Below are positions 37,640-47,724 of a stretch of DNA of 64,000 bases, one piece after another. Made by a program: the position numbers and the translations under genes. Each line of letters opens with the position of its first letter. Within the stretch, counting starts at the first letter, position 1. This DNA is from Roseomonas haemaphysalidis (GTDB taxonomy: Bacteria > Pseudomonadota > Alphaproteobacteria > Acetobacterales > Acetobacteraceae): the NCBI RefSeq assembly GCF_017355405.1, contig NZ_CP061177.1, positions 3,532,501 through 3,596,500 on the forward strand. The letters run 5' to 3'. The notes below the pieces were generated by a model, which did not search any database, had not been told where the DNA came from, and was given only the letters and a program-made list of their open reading frames with translations.

Positions 37640-37906
37640 TCAGCCGTTGCCGGCGGTGGGCGGGCTGGACTGGCGCAGCTCCTCCAGCTCGCCGGACTCG
37701 ACCGAATGCAGCGCCGAACGCAGCACGTTGGCGATGGCCGGGTCCTTCATGCTGCGCGCCATCAGCCCGAGCGCGCCGCCCAGCAGCGCGGACGCCACGG
37801 AGATCGGGGCGATGTTCTGCCCGATCATGTATTCGATCGACTTGTCCACCACCGAGCCGGCGTGGCTGAGGTCCTCGGGGGCCATTCCCTGCGGATCGAG
37901 TTGCAT
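37640..37906 (-). CDS. Small hypothetical protein
   Basis: 88 aa from ATG 37906, which has AGGAGGGCAT just upstream as a ribosome site. The central segment ISVASALLGGALGLMARSM could be a short membrane-associated helix. The N-terminus MQLDPQGMAPEDLSHAG and C-terminus SVESGELEELRQSS are polar. I do not recognise the family. It lies between rpmB and the Atm1-type transporter on the same strand, with space for its own promoter. Confidence 0.6.
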   Translation of the reverse strand: MQLDPQGMAPEDLSHAGSVVDKSIEYMIGQNIAPISVASALLGGALGLMARSMKDPAIANVLRSALHSVESGELEELRQSSPPTAGNG

Positions 37907-37994
37907 GCGATGCCCTCCTGGATGCGGCTGGCTCACATAGTCAGTGGGGCGCGCCGGGGAAAGCCCCGGCGCGCCGAAGCTTTGCGCCTGGGGC

Positions 37995-39932
<1,938 letters not shown>

Positions 39933-39981
39933 GGCACCTGCCGCATTGCCCGGCCGGGCGGCAAAGGCCACAACGGCAGGC

Positions 39982-40830
39982 ATGGACGGCTTCTTCCGGC
40001 ACATCGATGCCTGCAACAACCTGGCCTCGCCGGCCGGGCTGATCCCCTTCCGCATCCTGAGCGAGCAGGTCGGCTGGCTGCAGCCCGAACTGGCGCGCTG
40101 GCTGGCCTTCCGGCCGCAGCACTTCCACTTCGACGCCGCCGGCGCCGCGCTGTCCACCCGCCTGCGCGGCCTGGGCGCGCGGGATTCCGCCCTGGCGGAC
40201 GCGGTGCGCGGCCTGGCGCGCGCCGGCTTCCTGACGGAGCGGGACGAGCCGTTCGACGTGCGCGCGGGTATCGAGGGCCCGGTGTTGGCGCGGCTCGACC
40301 GCGGCGCCATCCCGGCCTTCGGCGTCATGGCGCAGGGGGTGCACCTGAACGGCTTGGTGCGGCGGCCGGACGGGCTGCACATCTGGCTGGGGCGGCGCTC
40401 CACCCGCAAGGCGGTGGCCCCGGGGCAGTGGGACAACATTGTCGCCGGCGGCACCCCCGCCGGGCTGGACGCAACGGAAACCCTGATCAAGGAAGCCGGC
40501 GAGGAAGCGGGCCTTTCGCCGGAGCTGGTCGGCCGCGCGCAGCCGGTATCGCGCCTCACCTATAACATGGCGCAGGAAGGCGGGCTGCGGCGGGACGTGC
40601 TGCACGTCTTCGACCTTGAGCTGCCGGAAGATGTCGTGCCGGTGCCGCATGACGATGAGGTGGAGCACTTCGAACTGTGGCCGGCGCGGCGGGTGCTGGA
40701 ATTGGTACGAGACACCGATAGTGTAAAGTTTAACGTCAACCTGGTGCTGACCGACCTGTTCCTGCGTGAAGGGCTGCTTGACGCCGATAGCTTGGAAGGC
40801 CGGAAGTTGGCGGAAGCCTTGCGAGGTTGA
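39982..40830 (+). CDS. Tnr3-like Nudix hydrolase (DUF4743 + Nudix)
   Basis: 282 aa. Residues ~1-110 match DUF4743 (FFRHIDACNNLASP, IPFRILSEQVGWLQPELARWL). Residues ~115-260 are a Nudix domain: GVHLNGLVRRPDGLHIWLGRRS, GQWDNIVAGGTPAGLDATET then LIKEAGEEAGL. The box keeps the KEAGEEAGL glutamates, but Asp replaces the usual Glu of the GX5E part, as in this subfamily. Eukaryotic relatives (yeast Tnr3 Nudix part, plant NUDT20/24) hydrolyse damaged thiamine diphosphate forms; the same role here is inferred. The 3' end of the gene is less GC-rich than the rest. Confidence 0.85.
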   Translation: MDGFFRHIDACNNLASPAGLIPFRILSEQVGWLQPELARWLAFRPQHFHFDAAGAALSTRLRGLGARDSALADAVRGLARAGFLTERDEPFDVRAGIEGPVLARLDRGAIPAFGVMAQGVHLNGLVRRPDGLHIWLGRRSTRKAVAPGQWDNIVAGGTPAGLDATETLIKEAGEEAGLSPELVGRAQPVSRLTYNMAQEGGLRRDVLHVFDLELPEDVVPVPHDDEVEHFELWPARRVLELVRDTDSVKFNVNLVLTDLFLREGLLDADSLEGRKLAEALRG

Positions 40831-41253
40831 GATCGAGGGTGAGAGCTCACGCCAGCATTGGCCGGATGGCGATTTGCGTGCAGAGAAACGAAATCCGCCC
40901 TTTGCAATACGCTTCCGATTCATCACGCTCATTCAGAAGATGAATCATGATATAATTTCATCCATTCGTATGGTTCATTTCACGTGCCTAGAGATTTTTC
41001 TCGCAAATTTCGTGGATTTATTTGTAAAAAATTCCGACAAAGCTCTTCGATTTGCCGCCTCACTGAGCTTTTCGCAGCTGCAACACGTGAGCGAACCGGA
41101 TCACACGGAGAAGGCGCGATGAGACCGCCCTTATCGGCCCAGTCCCTGACGAAATCGCGAGGAGGATGGCCGAGCTTGTCGAAATCCTTTACAGGCCTCT
41201 AACGCGAGCAGGATCGGCGGGACTAAACCCTTGATCGACAAGGGTTCCGAGAG
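40831..41253. other. AT-rich intergenic region upstream of the PEP-CTERM gene
   Basis: About 420 bases with much lower GC than the chromosome (for example ATGAATCATGATATAATTTC near 40940-40960 and a run TTTGTAAAAAATTCC near 41021-41036). Open frames here have no ribosome site or recognisable product, so I see no gene. It could hold upstream activator sites for the sigma-54 promoter that follows, or be transferred DNA. Confidence 0.45.
41226..41246. promoter_or_regulatory. 7-bp inverted repeat beside the sigma-54 promoter
   Basis: AACCCTT (41226-41232) and AAGGGTT (41240-41246) form a perfect inverted repeat with a seven-base centre GATCGAC. It ends eight bases before the -24 element, close enough to be an operator for a repressor or a very proximal activator site. 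Confidence 0.45.
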
Positions 41254-41270
41254 TTGGCACGGGTGTTGCA
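41254..41270 (+). promoter_or_regulatory. Sigma-54 (RpoN) promoter
   Basis: TTGGCACGGGTGTTGCA: the -24 element TGGCAC and -12 element TTGCA match the RpoN consensus, and the invariant GG (41256-41257) and GC (41268-41269) are separated by the canonical ten bases. Transcription would start near 41282, about 31 bases before the PEP-CTERM start codon. Confidence 0.85.
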
Positions 41271-41312
41271 GTAAAGGCTGCGGGCATAGGTCCCAGCCAG
41301 GAGATCACGATC

Positions 41313-41978
41313 ATGAACGCTTCCATCAAGTACGGCGCCGCTCTCGTTGCCGCCCTCGCCATGTTCGGCGCTGCCGCCCAGGCCGCTCCGATCTCGACCA
41401 ACCCGACCATCCAGTCGGGCAACTACACCTTCAGCAACTTCACCATCGCCGTGACCAGCCAGGGCAGCGCCCTGCCGACCACCGGCGCTGGCAACGCGGT
41501 TGACGTGAGCGGCCTTTCGGGCGCCAACGGCATCCAGATCAGCAGCGGCTTCACCGCCGTGGGCGCCAGCAGCTTCAGCGACGCCGCGATCAGCTACGTC
41601 GTCACCGGCACCGCCGGCCTGACCTCGGTCGGCCTGTCGTTCGACGGCACGTTCCTGGGCCTCGCCATCTCCTCGGTGACCGAGACCATCTACGCTGACG
41701 CCGCCCGCCAGAACCTGGTCGGCCAGAACTATGTCAGCTGCTCGATCGATGGCTGCAGCCGCACCGCGTCGATCTCCCTGAACGGTTCCTACGACACGCT
41801 GTACGTGACCAAGGACATCAATGTGTCCTCGTTCCAGGCCGGTGACCGCGCGCAGACCAGCGTCATCACCCAGACCTACGGCCCGACCGCCGTTCCCGAG
41901 CCGATGAGCATCGCGCTGTTCGGCACGGGCCTGGTCGGCCTCGGCCTGGTGCGTCGCGCCCGCAAGGCCGCGAAGTAA
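41313..41978 (+). CDS. PEP-CTERM sorting-signal protein, exported
   Basis: 221 aa with an N-terminal signal peptide (ALVAALAMFGAAAQA, cleavage near residue 24) and a C-terminal PEP-CTERM tail: VPEP at 194-197, the membrane segment MSIALFGTGLVGLGLV, and RRARK. The tail is the target of an exosortase (EpsH), which processes proteins linked to exopolysaccharide or surface matrix. The mature middle is Ser/Thr/Gly-rich, low-charge and beta-like with a Cys pair (SCSIDGCS). AGGAG lies nine bases before the ATG. No exosortase gene is in the window. The gene sits behind a sigma-54 promoter. Confidence 0.9.
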   Translation: MNASIKYGAALVAALAMFGAAAQAAPISTNPTIQSGNYTFSNFTIAVTSQGSALPTTGAGNAVDVSGLSGANGIQISSGFTAVGASSFSDAAISYVVTGTAGLTSVGLSFDGTFLGLAISSVTETIYADAARQNLVGQNYVSCSIDGCSRTASISLNGSYDTLYVTKDINVSSFQAGDRAQTSVITQTYGPTAVPEPMSIALFGTGLVGLGLVRRARKAAK

Positions 41979-42010
41979 GCTACGCGCCCGGCCGCGACAG
42001 CGGCCGTGCG

Positions 42011-42046
42011 GGAAGGGCCGGGCTCCCACGGGGGTCCGGCCTTTCC
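42011..42046 (+). terminator. Hairpin after the PEP-CTERM gene
   Basis: GGAAGGGCCGG (42011-42021) pairs with CCGGCCTTTCC (42036-42046) apart from one G-T pair, around a 14-base loop. It lies 33 bases after the stop codon. A T tract is absent, so the stronger stop is probably the next hairpin. Confidence 0.5.
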
Positions 42047-42072
42047 GCTGGTTGGGACCAGCCTCCAAGCAA

Positions 42073-42104
42073 AACGGGCCCGGCATCGCTGCCGGGCCCG
42101 TTTC
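42073..42104. terminator. Bidirectional intrinsic terminator
   Basis: CGGGCCCGGC (42075-42084) pairs perfectly with GCCGGGCCCG (42091-42100) around a six-base loop. It is flanked by AAAA on the left and TTTC on the right, so it can act on both strands, for the PEP-CTERM gene and the convergent SYLF gene. Confidence 0.8.
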
Positions 42105-42126
42105 GTGTTCGGGGCCGCCGCGCGGC

Positions 42127-42936
42127 TCAGCGCAGCGGCGTGGCCGTCACGCCGCCCTGGTAGGCGGGCGGCTGGTAGGCCGGTGCCTGCTGCTGGAACT
42201 GCGGCTGGGGTTGCTGAACCTGGGCAGCCGCGGCGGCGGTGCCGAAGCGCATCAGCGCCGCCCGCAGCGGGTCCGCCCCCGGGTTGTGCGCCGCCATGTC
42301 GATGACGATCTGCCGCGACGAGGAATCGCGCCCGTAATAGGCCCGGTTGGATTCGCTGCGGCTGCTCATCAACGAGCCGTCCAGCGCCAGCCCGGCATAC
42401 AGGCCCCGCGCGCGGGCCACGGTCACGATGTCCGCGCCCACCGCCGCCGTGGTGGCACCCGCGATGCCGCCACCCAGCGTCGCCACCGCGATGGAGGCAT
42501 CGGCGCCGATCTTGAACTGGCTGTCCAGCAGCGCACTCAGCCCCTTGTCGGTCAGGATCATCATCATGACCTGCGCGTCCTGCACGCCCACCTGGAAGCC
42601 GATGCTGCCGGCGCCCAGGCTGTAGAAGGCGGGCGAGGACCAGGAGCCCGCGCCGTCGCGCGCCATCAGCACGCAGGAGCCGCCCTGGCCGCCGACGATA
42701 AAACCGGCGCGGAAGATGCGCGGGCACACCATCACGGCGCGCGACCGGCGCAGCAGCCCCACCGCGTCGGTTTGCGGCCCCTCGGAGCCGCTCAGCATTT
42801 CCTGGACCGTCAGCGTGGCGCGGTCGACCAGCGACTGTTCCTCGCCCTGCGACCCGCTGGCGCAGGCGGGCAACAGCGCCGCCACCGCCAATGTCACCGG
42901 AATGCCGAACCACTTCAGGAAGATCGAGCGCCGCAT
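42127..42936 (-). CDS. SYLF-domain (Ysc84-like) lipoprotein
   Basis: 269 aa. The signal sequence ends in the lipobox LPAC (Cys25). The SYLF/DUF500 lipid-binding domain follows: LLRRSRAVMVCPRIFRAGFIVGGQGG, SSPAFYSLGAGSIGFQVGVQDAQVMMMI, and an end with VARARGLYAGLALDGSLM. In eukaryotes the domain binds phosphoinositides; in bacteria the role is undefined. A Gln/Pro/Ala-rich tail (QQPQPQFQQQAPAYQPPAY) closes the protein and may be disordered. Probably anchored in the outer membrane or periplasm. Confidence 0.9.
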   Translation of the reverse strand: MRRSIFLKWFGIPVTLAVAALLPACASGSQGEEQSLVDRATLTVQEMLSGSEGPQTDAVGLLRRSRAVMVCPRIFRAGFIVGGQGGSCVLMARDGAGSWSSPAFYSLGAGSIGFQVGVQDAQVMMMILTDKGLSALLDSQFKIGADASIAVATLGGGIAGATTAAVGADIVTVARARGLYAGLALDGSLMSSRSESNRAYYGRDSSSRQIVIDMAAHNPGADPLRAALMRFGTAAAAAQVQQPQPQFQQQAPAYQPPAYQGGVTATPLR

Positions 42937-42999
42937 GAATAACCCCTGGCAAACCTTTGGCCTGACATGGCCGTATGGCGCCAGCGTGGCAAGCGCAAG

Positions 43000-43653
43000 T
43001 TACGCCGGGGTGAGCGGTGGCTCTTCATTCACGGAAACCACGCGCCAGTCCCCGCCCACGCGCTCCAGCCGCGTCAACGACAGGTTCTTGACGGACAGTT
43101 GAAAGGCCTGGTGGGCGTCCAGCCGCAGGGCATGGGCCACCGCGGCGCGGATCGAGCCGCCATGCGCGATGATCACCACGTCCTGTCCCGGCATGTCCGC
43201 CGCCATGCCGTCCAGCGCCGGGCCGACGCGGCCGATCACGTCGGCCAGGCTTTCGCCGCCGGGCGGCTTTTCCTCCGCCCCGTGCGGCCAGAAGGGGTGG
43301 GCGGGCGTGGTCAGGCGGGCGGTGAATGCCTCGTGCGTGATGCCCTGCCACTCACCCAGATGCTGCTCCACCATGCGGGGCTCGATCTCCAGCGCCGCCG
43401 CGGGGTAGCCGGCGGCGAAGATCGCGGCGGCCGTCGCCTGCGTGCGCGACAGCGGGGTGGTGAACCAGCGGGCGCCGGGCGGCAGCCGCGCGGCGAGCCA
43501 CTGATAGGCGCTGGCATCCTGCACCAGCGCTAGGGCGCAGATCGCCACGTCCATGTCGCCGTACATGACGGTGCGGGCCGAGGGCTCGACAATGGCGTGG
43601 CGGATCAGAAAGAAGCGGGTCGGCCGGGGGGCGGGGATCTGGGTCACGGCCAC
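43000..43653 (-). CDS. Histidine phosphatase superfamily protein
   Basis: 217 aa from a GTG at 43653; a second GTG six bases later is possible. Phosphoglycerate-mutase-like fold: FLIRHA with the phospho-accepting His19 (RHA replaces the common RHG), TTPLSRTQATAAAI, the acidic EQHLGEWQG, GGESLADV and the second catalytic His in VVIIAHGGSIRAAV. Cobalamin CobC-type phosphatases share this layout, and cobS-cobT lie about 9 kb away, but no direct link is visible. Substrate undetermined. Confidence 0.85.
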   Translation of the reverse strand: MAVTQIPAPRPTRFFLIRHAIVEPSARTVMYGDMDVAICALALVQDASAYQWLAARLPPGARWFTTPLSRTQATAAAIFAAGYPAAALEIEPRMVEQHLGEWQGITHEAFTARLTTPAHPFWPHGAEEKPPGGESLADVIGRVGPALDGMAADMPGQDVVIIAHGGSIRAAVAHALRLDAHQAFQLSVKNLSLTRLERVGGDWRVVSVNEEPPLTPA

Positions 43654-43767
43654 CGCTTATAAGGCGGGCGGCGATTCCTGGGAACGACCCCGGTGTTCAT
43701 GCTTCGTTCAAGCCACCTGCGGCAGGATGCCCGCCGCCCCGCCCCGGGGCCGAAGGAGCATGACAAG

Positions 43768-44049
43768 ATGTCTGTCCCCCCCATGCCTGCCCCGCCGTCC
43801 CCTGACGACAGCGGCTGGGCGGCCGCCGCCGGCCAGCTCAGCCTGGCGCTGCAGCCGCCCGCCTGGCCGAGTTTCGCGCCGGATGCCGCGGCGCCCCCGC
43901 TGGTGGTGATCGGCCACGACTACACCGGGCCGGGTCCGGCCGGCGACGTGGACAAGGCCTGGACCACCGGCCTGCCGGCGGATGATCCGTTTCTGCGCCT
44001 GCTGGCCGGGCTGGCACAGGGCACGCCGGACGCCGTCTGGCTCGGCTGA
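43768..44049 (+). CDS. Small hypothetical protein
   Basis: 93 aa from ATG 43768 with AAGGAG eleven bases upstream. The sequence is Pro/Ala-rich at the start (MSVPPMPAPPSPDDSGW) and ends in a more regular part (PPLVVIGHDYTGPGP, FLRLLAGLAQGTPDAVWLG). I do not recognise the family. It lies divergent from the histidine phosphatase gene and upstream of the metallophosphatase gene on the same strand. Confidence 0.5.
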   Translation: MSVPPMPAPPSPDDSGWAAAAGQLSLALQPPAWPSFAPDAAAPPLVVIGHDYTGPGPAGDVDKAWTTGLPADDPFLRLLAGLAQGTPDAVWLG

Positions 44050-44122
44050 GGCGCCAGGCGCGGTCACGCAACACGCCGGCCGGCTCTGGCGCCGGCGCGC
44101 GGCACGGTGTTTTCTCCAGCCG

Positions 44123-44851
44123 ATGCCCGCGCCCAAGCTGCTTCTCGCCCCCGCCGCCCTGCCCCCCGGTCTGCGGGTTTATGCGATCGGCGACGTGCAT
44201 GGCTGCGCGATGCGGCTGGCGGCGCTGCATGCCGCCATCGCGGCGGACTGGGCGGCCTGGCCTGCGGCCCGCGCGGCGGTGGTGCATCTGGGCGACTACG
44301 TGGACCGGGGGCCGGACAGCCCCGGCGTCCTGGCGCGCATCGCGGCTCCGCCGCCGGTCGCGGGCGCCGAATCGGTGGCGCTGCGCGGCAATCACGAGGC
44401 GATGATGCTGGACGCGCTGGCCCCGGGCGCCACGCCGGCGGCGCGGGAGCACTGGCTGCGCAATGGCGGCCGCACCACGCTGCGCGACTTCGGCGGCGCG
44501 GTGCCGGATGCGGTGCTGGCGCAGCTGCGCGCCCTGCCCTTGTTCTGGCAGGCCGGCGGCTACCGCTTCGTGCATGCCGGGGTGGACCCGTGCCGCGGCT
44601 GGGCCGCGCAACGGGAACAGGATCTTCTGTGGATGCGCGAGCCCTTTCTGTCCTGGCCCACAGCGCTGGACGCGGTCTACGTGCACGGCCACACCCCGGC
44701 GGCGGAACCCGAGGTCTGCGGCCACCGCATCGGCATCGACACCGGCGCGGTGGGCGGCGGCGCGCTGACCGCGCTGGTGCTGGAAGGCGACGGTCTGCGC
44801 TTCCTGCAGGCCCTGCCCGGCACCCCCGCAACGAGCCTGTCTTGCGCCTGA
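44123..44851 (+). CDS. Calcineurin-type metallophosphatase (PrpA/PrpB-like)
   Basis: 242 aa. All motifs of the bacterial PPP family are present in order: AIGDVHGC (23-28), VVHLGDYVDRGPDS, LRGNHEAMML, VHAGVDP and VHGHTPAAEP, with IDTGAVGGG before the end. These bind a two-metal centre and dephosphorylate proteins or small phosphates. The length fits serine/threonine phosphatases of this class. It ends 27 bases before hldE and may be cotranscribed with it. Confidence 0.9.
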   Translation: MPAPKLLLAPAALPPGLRVYAIGDVHGCAMRLAALHAAIAADWAAWPAARAAVVHLGDYVDRGPDSPGVLARIAAPPPVAGAESVALRGNHEAMMLDALAPGATPAAREHWLRNGGRTTLRDFGGAVPDAVLAQLRALPLFWQAGGYRFVHAGVDPCRGWAAQREQDLLWMREPFLSWPTALDAVYVHGHTPAAEPEVCGHRIGIDTGAVGGGALTALVLEGDGLRFLQALPGTPATSLSCA

Positions 44852-44878
44852 GGCCAGGGCTGCGCTAGGCCGTTGGCG

Positions 44879-46399
44879 ATGCAAGGCGACAGGCCCCCTG
44901 GCGATCCGGCGTTCCCGCCCGAGCTGCCATCCTTCCCCGTGACCGAAACCACCGGCCCCGACCTGGCCGAGGCGGTGCGGCAGCTGCGCCGCGCCTCCGT
45001 GCTGGTGGTGGGCGACGCCATGCTGGACCGCTACGTCTACGGTGTGGTCCGCCGCATCAGCCCCGAAGCGCCGGTGCCGATCCTGGCCGTGGACCGCGAG
45101 GTGGCGATGCCCGGCGGCGCCGGCAACGTGGTGCGCAACCTGACCGCCCTGGGCGCGGCCGTGGCCTTTCTGTCCGTGGTGGGCGACGACCAGGCGGGCA
45201 GCGACCTGACCGGGCTGATCGGCGGCCAGCCGGGCGTCGAGCCCTGGCTGCTGGTGCAGGGCGGCCGGGCGACCACCAGCAAGACGCGCTACATCGCCTC
45301 CGGCCAGCAGATCATGCGCGCCGACCATGAGATTTCCCGCGCCATCCATGAGCGGCTGGCCGACCGGCTGGTGCGCATCGCGGCCGACACGGTCGCGGCC
45401 TGCTCCGTGATGGTGCTGTCGGACTACAACAAGGGCGTGCTGGCGGGCGAGGTGCCGGCCCGGCTGATCGCCGCCGCGCGCGCCGCCGGCCGCCGCGTGG
45501 TGGTGGACCCCAAGGGCCACGACTACAACCGCTATGCCGGTGCCGACATCGTCACCCCCAACCGGGGCGAGCTGGCCCAGGCCACCGGCATGCCGGTGGA
45601 CACGGAACAGGAGATCGTGCTCGCTGCCCGCGCGCTGCGCGAGGCGCACGGCTTCGGTGCCGTGCTGGTGACGCGCAGCGAGGACGGCATGACGCTGCTG
45701 GACGGCGACGCGCTGCACCACTTCCCGGCCGAGGCGCCGGAGGTGCACGACGTGTCCGGCGCCGGCGACACGGTGGTGGCGGTGCTGGCGGCGGGCCTCG
45801 CCTCCGGGCTGGCGCTGCCGGTGGCGGCGCGGCTGGCCAACATCGCGGGCGGGCTGGTGGTCGGCAAGGTCGGCACCGCCGTGGCGCGCGAGAACGACCT
45901 GCTGGAAGCGCTGACGCCCGAGCGCGGCACCTTGCGCAAGGTGATGCGCCGCGCTTCCGCGGCCGAGCAGGTGGAGCGCTGGCGGCAGCGCGGCTGGCGC
46001 GTCGGCTTCACCAACGGCTGCTTCGACCTGCTGCACCCCGGCCACGTGCACCTGCTGGAGCAGGCGAGGAGCTGGTGCGACCGGCTGGTGGTGGGCGTCA
46101 ATGCCGACAGCTCGGTCAAGCGCCTGAAGGGCCCGTCCCGCCCCATCCAGCCCGAGGCCGCGCGCGCCGCCGTGCTGGCCTCGCTGTCCACCGTGGACCT
46201 CGTGACCGTGTTCGACGAGGACACGCCCGTGGAGCTGATCCGGCTTTTGCGGCCCGATGTGCTGGTCAAGGGGGCGGACTACACCGTGGCCCAGGTGGTG
46301 GGCGGTGAGCTGGTGCAGGAATGGGGCGGCGTGGTGAAGCTGGCCGAGTTGCTGCCGGGCAATTCCACCACCGCCACCGTCGCCCGGATGCGCGGCTGA
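44879..46399 (+). CDS. hldE: Heptose-7-phosphate kinase/heptose-1-phosphate adenylyltransferase
   Basis: 506 aa from ATG 44879. It supplies ADP-heptose for the lipopolysaccharide core. The PfkB-type kinase half (about 30-350) shows VVGDAMLDRYVYGVVRRISPEAPVP, PGGAGNVVRNL and the catalytic VSGAGDTVVAVLAAG. The nucleotidyltransferase half (about 370-506) shows FTNGCFDLLHPGHVHLLEQA and DTPVELIRLLRPDVLVKG. Both halves look complete. The short extra N-terminus is family-variable. dgt begins 12 bases downstream. Confidence 0.95.
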   Translation: MQGDRPPGDPAFPPELPSFPVTETTGPDLAEAVRQLRRASVLVVGDAMLDRYVYGVVRRISPEAPVPILAVDREVAMPGGAGNVVRNLTALGAAVAFLSVVGDDQAGSDLTGLIGGQPGVEPWLLVQGGRATTSKTRYIASGQQIMRADHEISRAIHERLADRLVRIAADTVAACSVMVLSDYNKGVLAGEVPARLIAAARAAGRRVVVDPKGHDYNRYAGADIVTPNRGELAQATGMPVDTEQEIVLAARALREAHGFGAVLVTRSEDGMTLLDGDALHHFPAEAPEVHDVSGAGDTVVAVLAAGLASGLALPVAARLANIAGGLVVGKVGTAVARENDLLEALTPERGTLRKVMRRASAAEQVERWRQRGWRVGFTNGCFDLLHPGHVHLLEQARSWCDRLVVGVNADSSVKRLKGPSRPIQPEAARAAVLASLSTVDLVTVFDEDTPVELIRLLRPDVLVKGADYTVAQVVGGELVQEWGGVVKLAELLPGNSTTATVARMRG

Positions 46400-46410
46400 C
46401 GCCGGTGGCC

Positions 46411-47724
46411 ATGGACTGGGGCGCGCTGTTCAACACCGGGCGCTTCCCCGACCGCCCGGCGCGCGACGACCCCGGCCGCAACCCCTTCCAGATCGACCAG
46501 GACCGCATCGTCTTTTCGCGCCCCTTCCGGCGGCTGCAGCAGAAGACCCAGGTGCACACCATGATCGGCAACGCCCATGTGCGGAACCGGCTGGTGCACA
46601 CGCTGGAGGTGGCCTCCATCGGCCGCTCGATCGGCTTCGGCGTCGGTGCCGCGCTGCGACAGGACCTCGCCGCCGCCGGGCGCACGCCGGACGACCTCGG
46701 CTACCTCGTGCAGGCGGTGTGCCTGGCGCATGACATCGGCAACCCGCCCTTCGGCCATGCCGGCGAGGAGGTGATCGGGCATTTCATGGCCGAATGGCTG
46801 GACCACGGCCCGGGCCGGGACCTGGCGCTCGACGACGACCTGCGCTTCTTCGATGGCAACGCCCAGGGCTTCCGCATCCTGACGCGGGCGGATGGCTACC
46901 GCGAGCGCGGCGGGCTGCGGCTGACCTTCGCCAGCCTGGGCGCCTTTATCAAGTATCCCTGGTCGGCGGCGGATGCACGGGCCGCGCGGCGCGGCGTGCC
47001 GGGCGTGAAGTTCAACCACTTCGCCACGGAAGCCGAGGGCTTCGCCGCCGTGGCGCGCGAATGCGGCCTGTCCGGCCCCCTGCCCCGCCACCCCGCCGTG
47101 TGGCTGATGGAGGCCGCCGACGACATCACCTACGGGCTGGCCGACATGGAGGATGCCGTGGAGCTCGGCATCGTGTCCTTTGATCGCTACGCCGCGCTGG
47201 TCAAGCCGCTGGCCCAGGTGACGGATGCGCGCATCGCCGACGAGGACGGCGAGCAGCAGAAGATCGCGCTGCTGCGCTCGGCCGCCGCCGGCACCATGAT
47301 CCGCGCTTCCATCGATGCCTTTCGCGAATGGACCCCGGCCCTGCTGGGCGGCGCGCAGCCACCGGGCAAGGGCCTGCCGGACCTGTTGCCGGCCGAGGTG
47401 CGCGAGCCCTTCGCGGCGCTGGCGCGGGCCAACAGCGACACGCTCTACATGCATCCGCGCAAGGTGCAGTTCGAGATCGGCGCGCGGGACGTGCTGGAAA
47501 AGACGCTGGGCGTGTTCCTGGAAGCCAGCCTCGCCTTCGTGCAAGTGGATGGCGACGAGGAAAAGCTGCCGCTGCGCGCGCAGCAGGCGCTGGTGCTGAT
47601 GCAGGACTACCGCCCCCGCCGGAGCTTTTCCGCCAGCGAGACGCTGCGCTGCGCCATCGACTTCGTGGCCGGCATGACGGACGACTACGCCGCCACGCTG
47701 GCCGCCCGGCTGCGCGGCCTTTAG
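46411..47724 (+). CDS. dgt: dGTP triphosphohydrolase-like HD-domain protein
   Basis: 437 aa from ATG 46411. It releases triphosphate from dGTP or other dNTPs, controlling nucleotide pools. The HD metal site is visible: RNRLVHTLEVASIGRSIG (first His), QAVCLAHDIGNPPFGHAGEE (His-Asp) and later EAADDITYGLADMEDAVELG (Asp). The N-terminal RNPFQIDQDRIVFSRPFRRLQQKTQV is diagnostic of the family. It follows hldE by 12 bases and overlaps the end of a convergent lipoprotein gene. Confidence 0.93.
   Translation: MDWGALFNTGRFPDRPARDDPGRNPFQIDQDRIVFSRPFRRLQQKTQVHTMIGNAHVRNRLVHTLEVASIGRSIGFGVGAALRQDLAAAGRTPDDLGYLVQAVCLAHDIGNPPFGHAGEEVIGHFMAEWLDHGPGRDLALDDDLRFFDGNAQGFRILTRADGYRERGGLRLTFASLGAFIKYPWSAADARAARRGVPGVKFNHFATEAEGFAAVARECGLSGPLPRHPAVWLMEAADDITYGLADMEDAVELGIVSFDRYAALVKPLAQVTDARIADEDGEQQKIALLRSAAAGTMIRASIDAFREWTPALLGGAQPPGKGLPDLLPAEVREPFAALARANSDTLYMHPRKVQFEIGARDVLEKTLGVFLEASLAFVQVDGDEEKLPLRAQQALVLMQDYRPRRSFSASETLRCAIDFVAGMTDDYAATLAARLRGL

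Noticed and set aside
40831..41202. Small genes in the AT-rich region before the PEP-CTERM gene
   Set aside because: Candidate frames of 72-118 codons lack ribosome sites and have no coherent protein features; one is an out-of-frame continuation from the Nudix gene.
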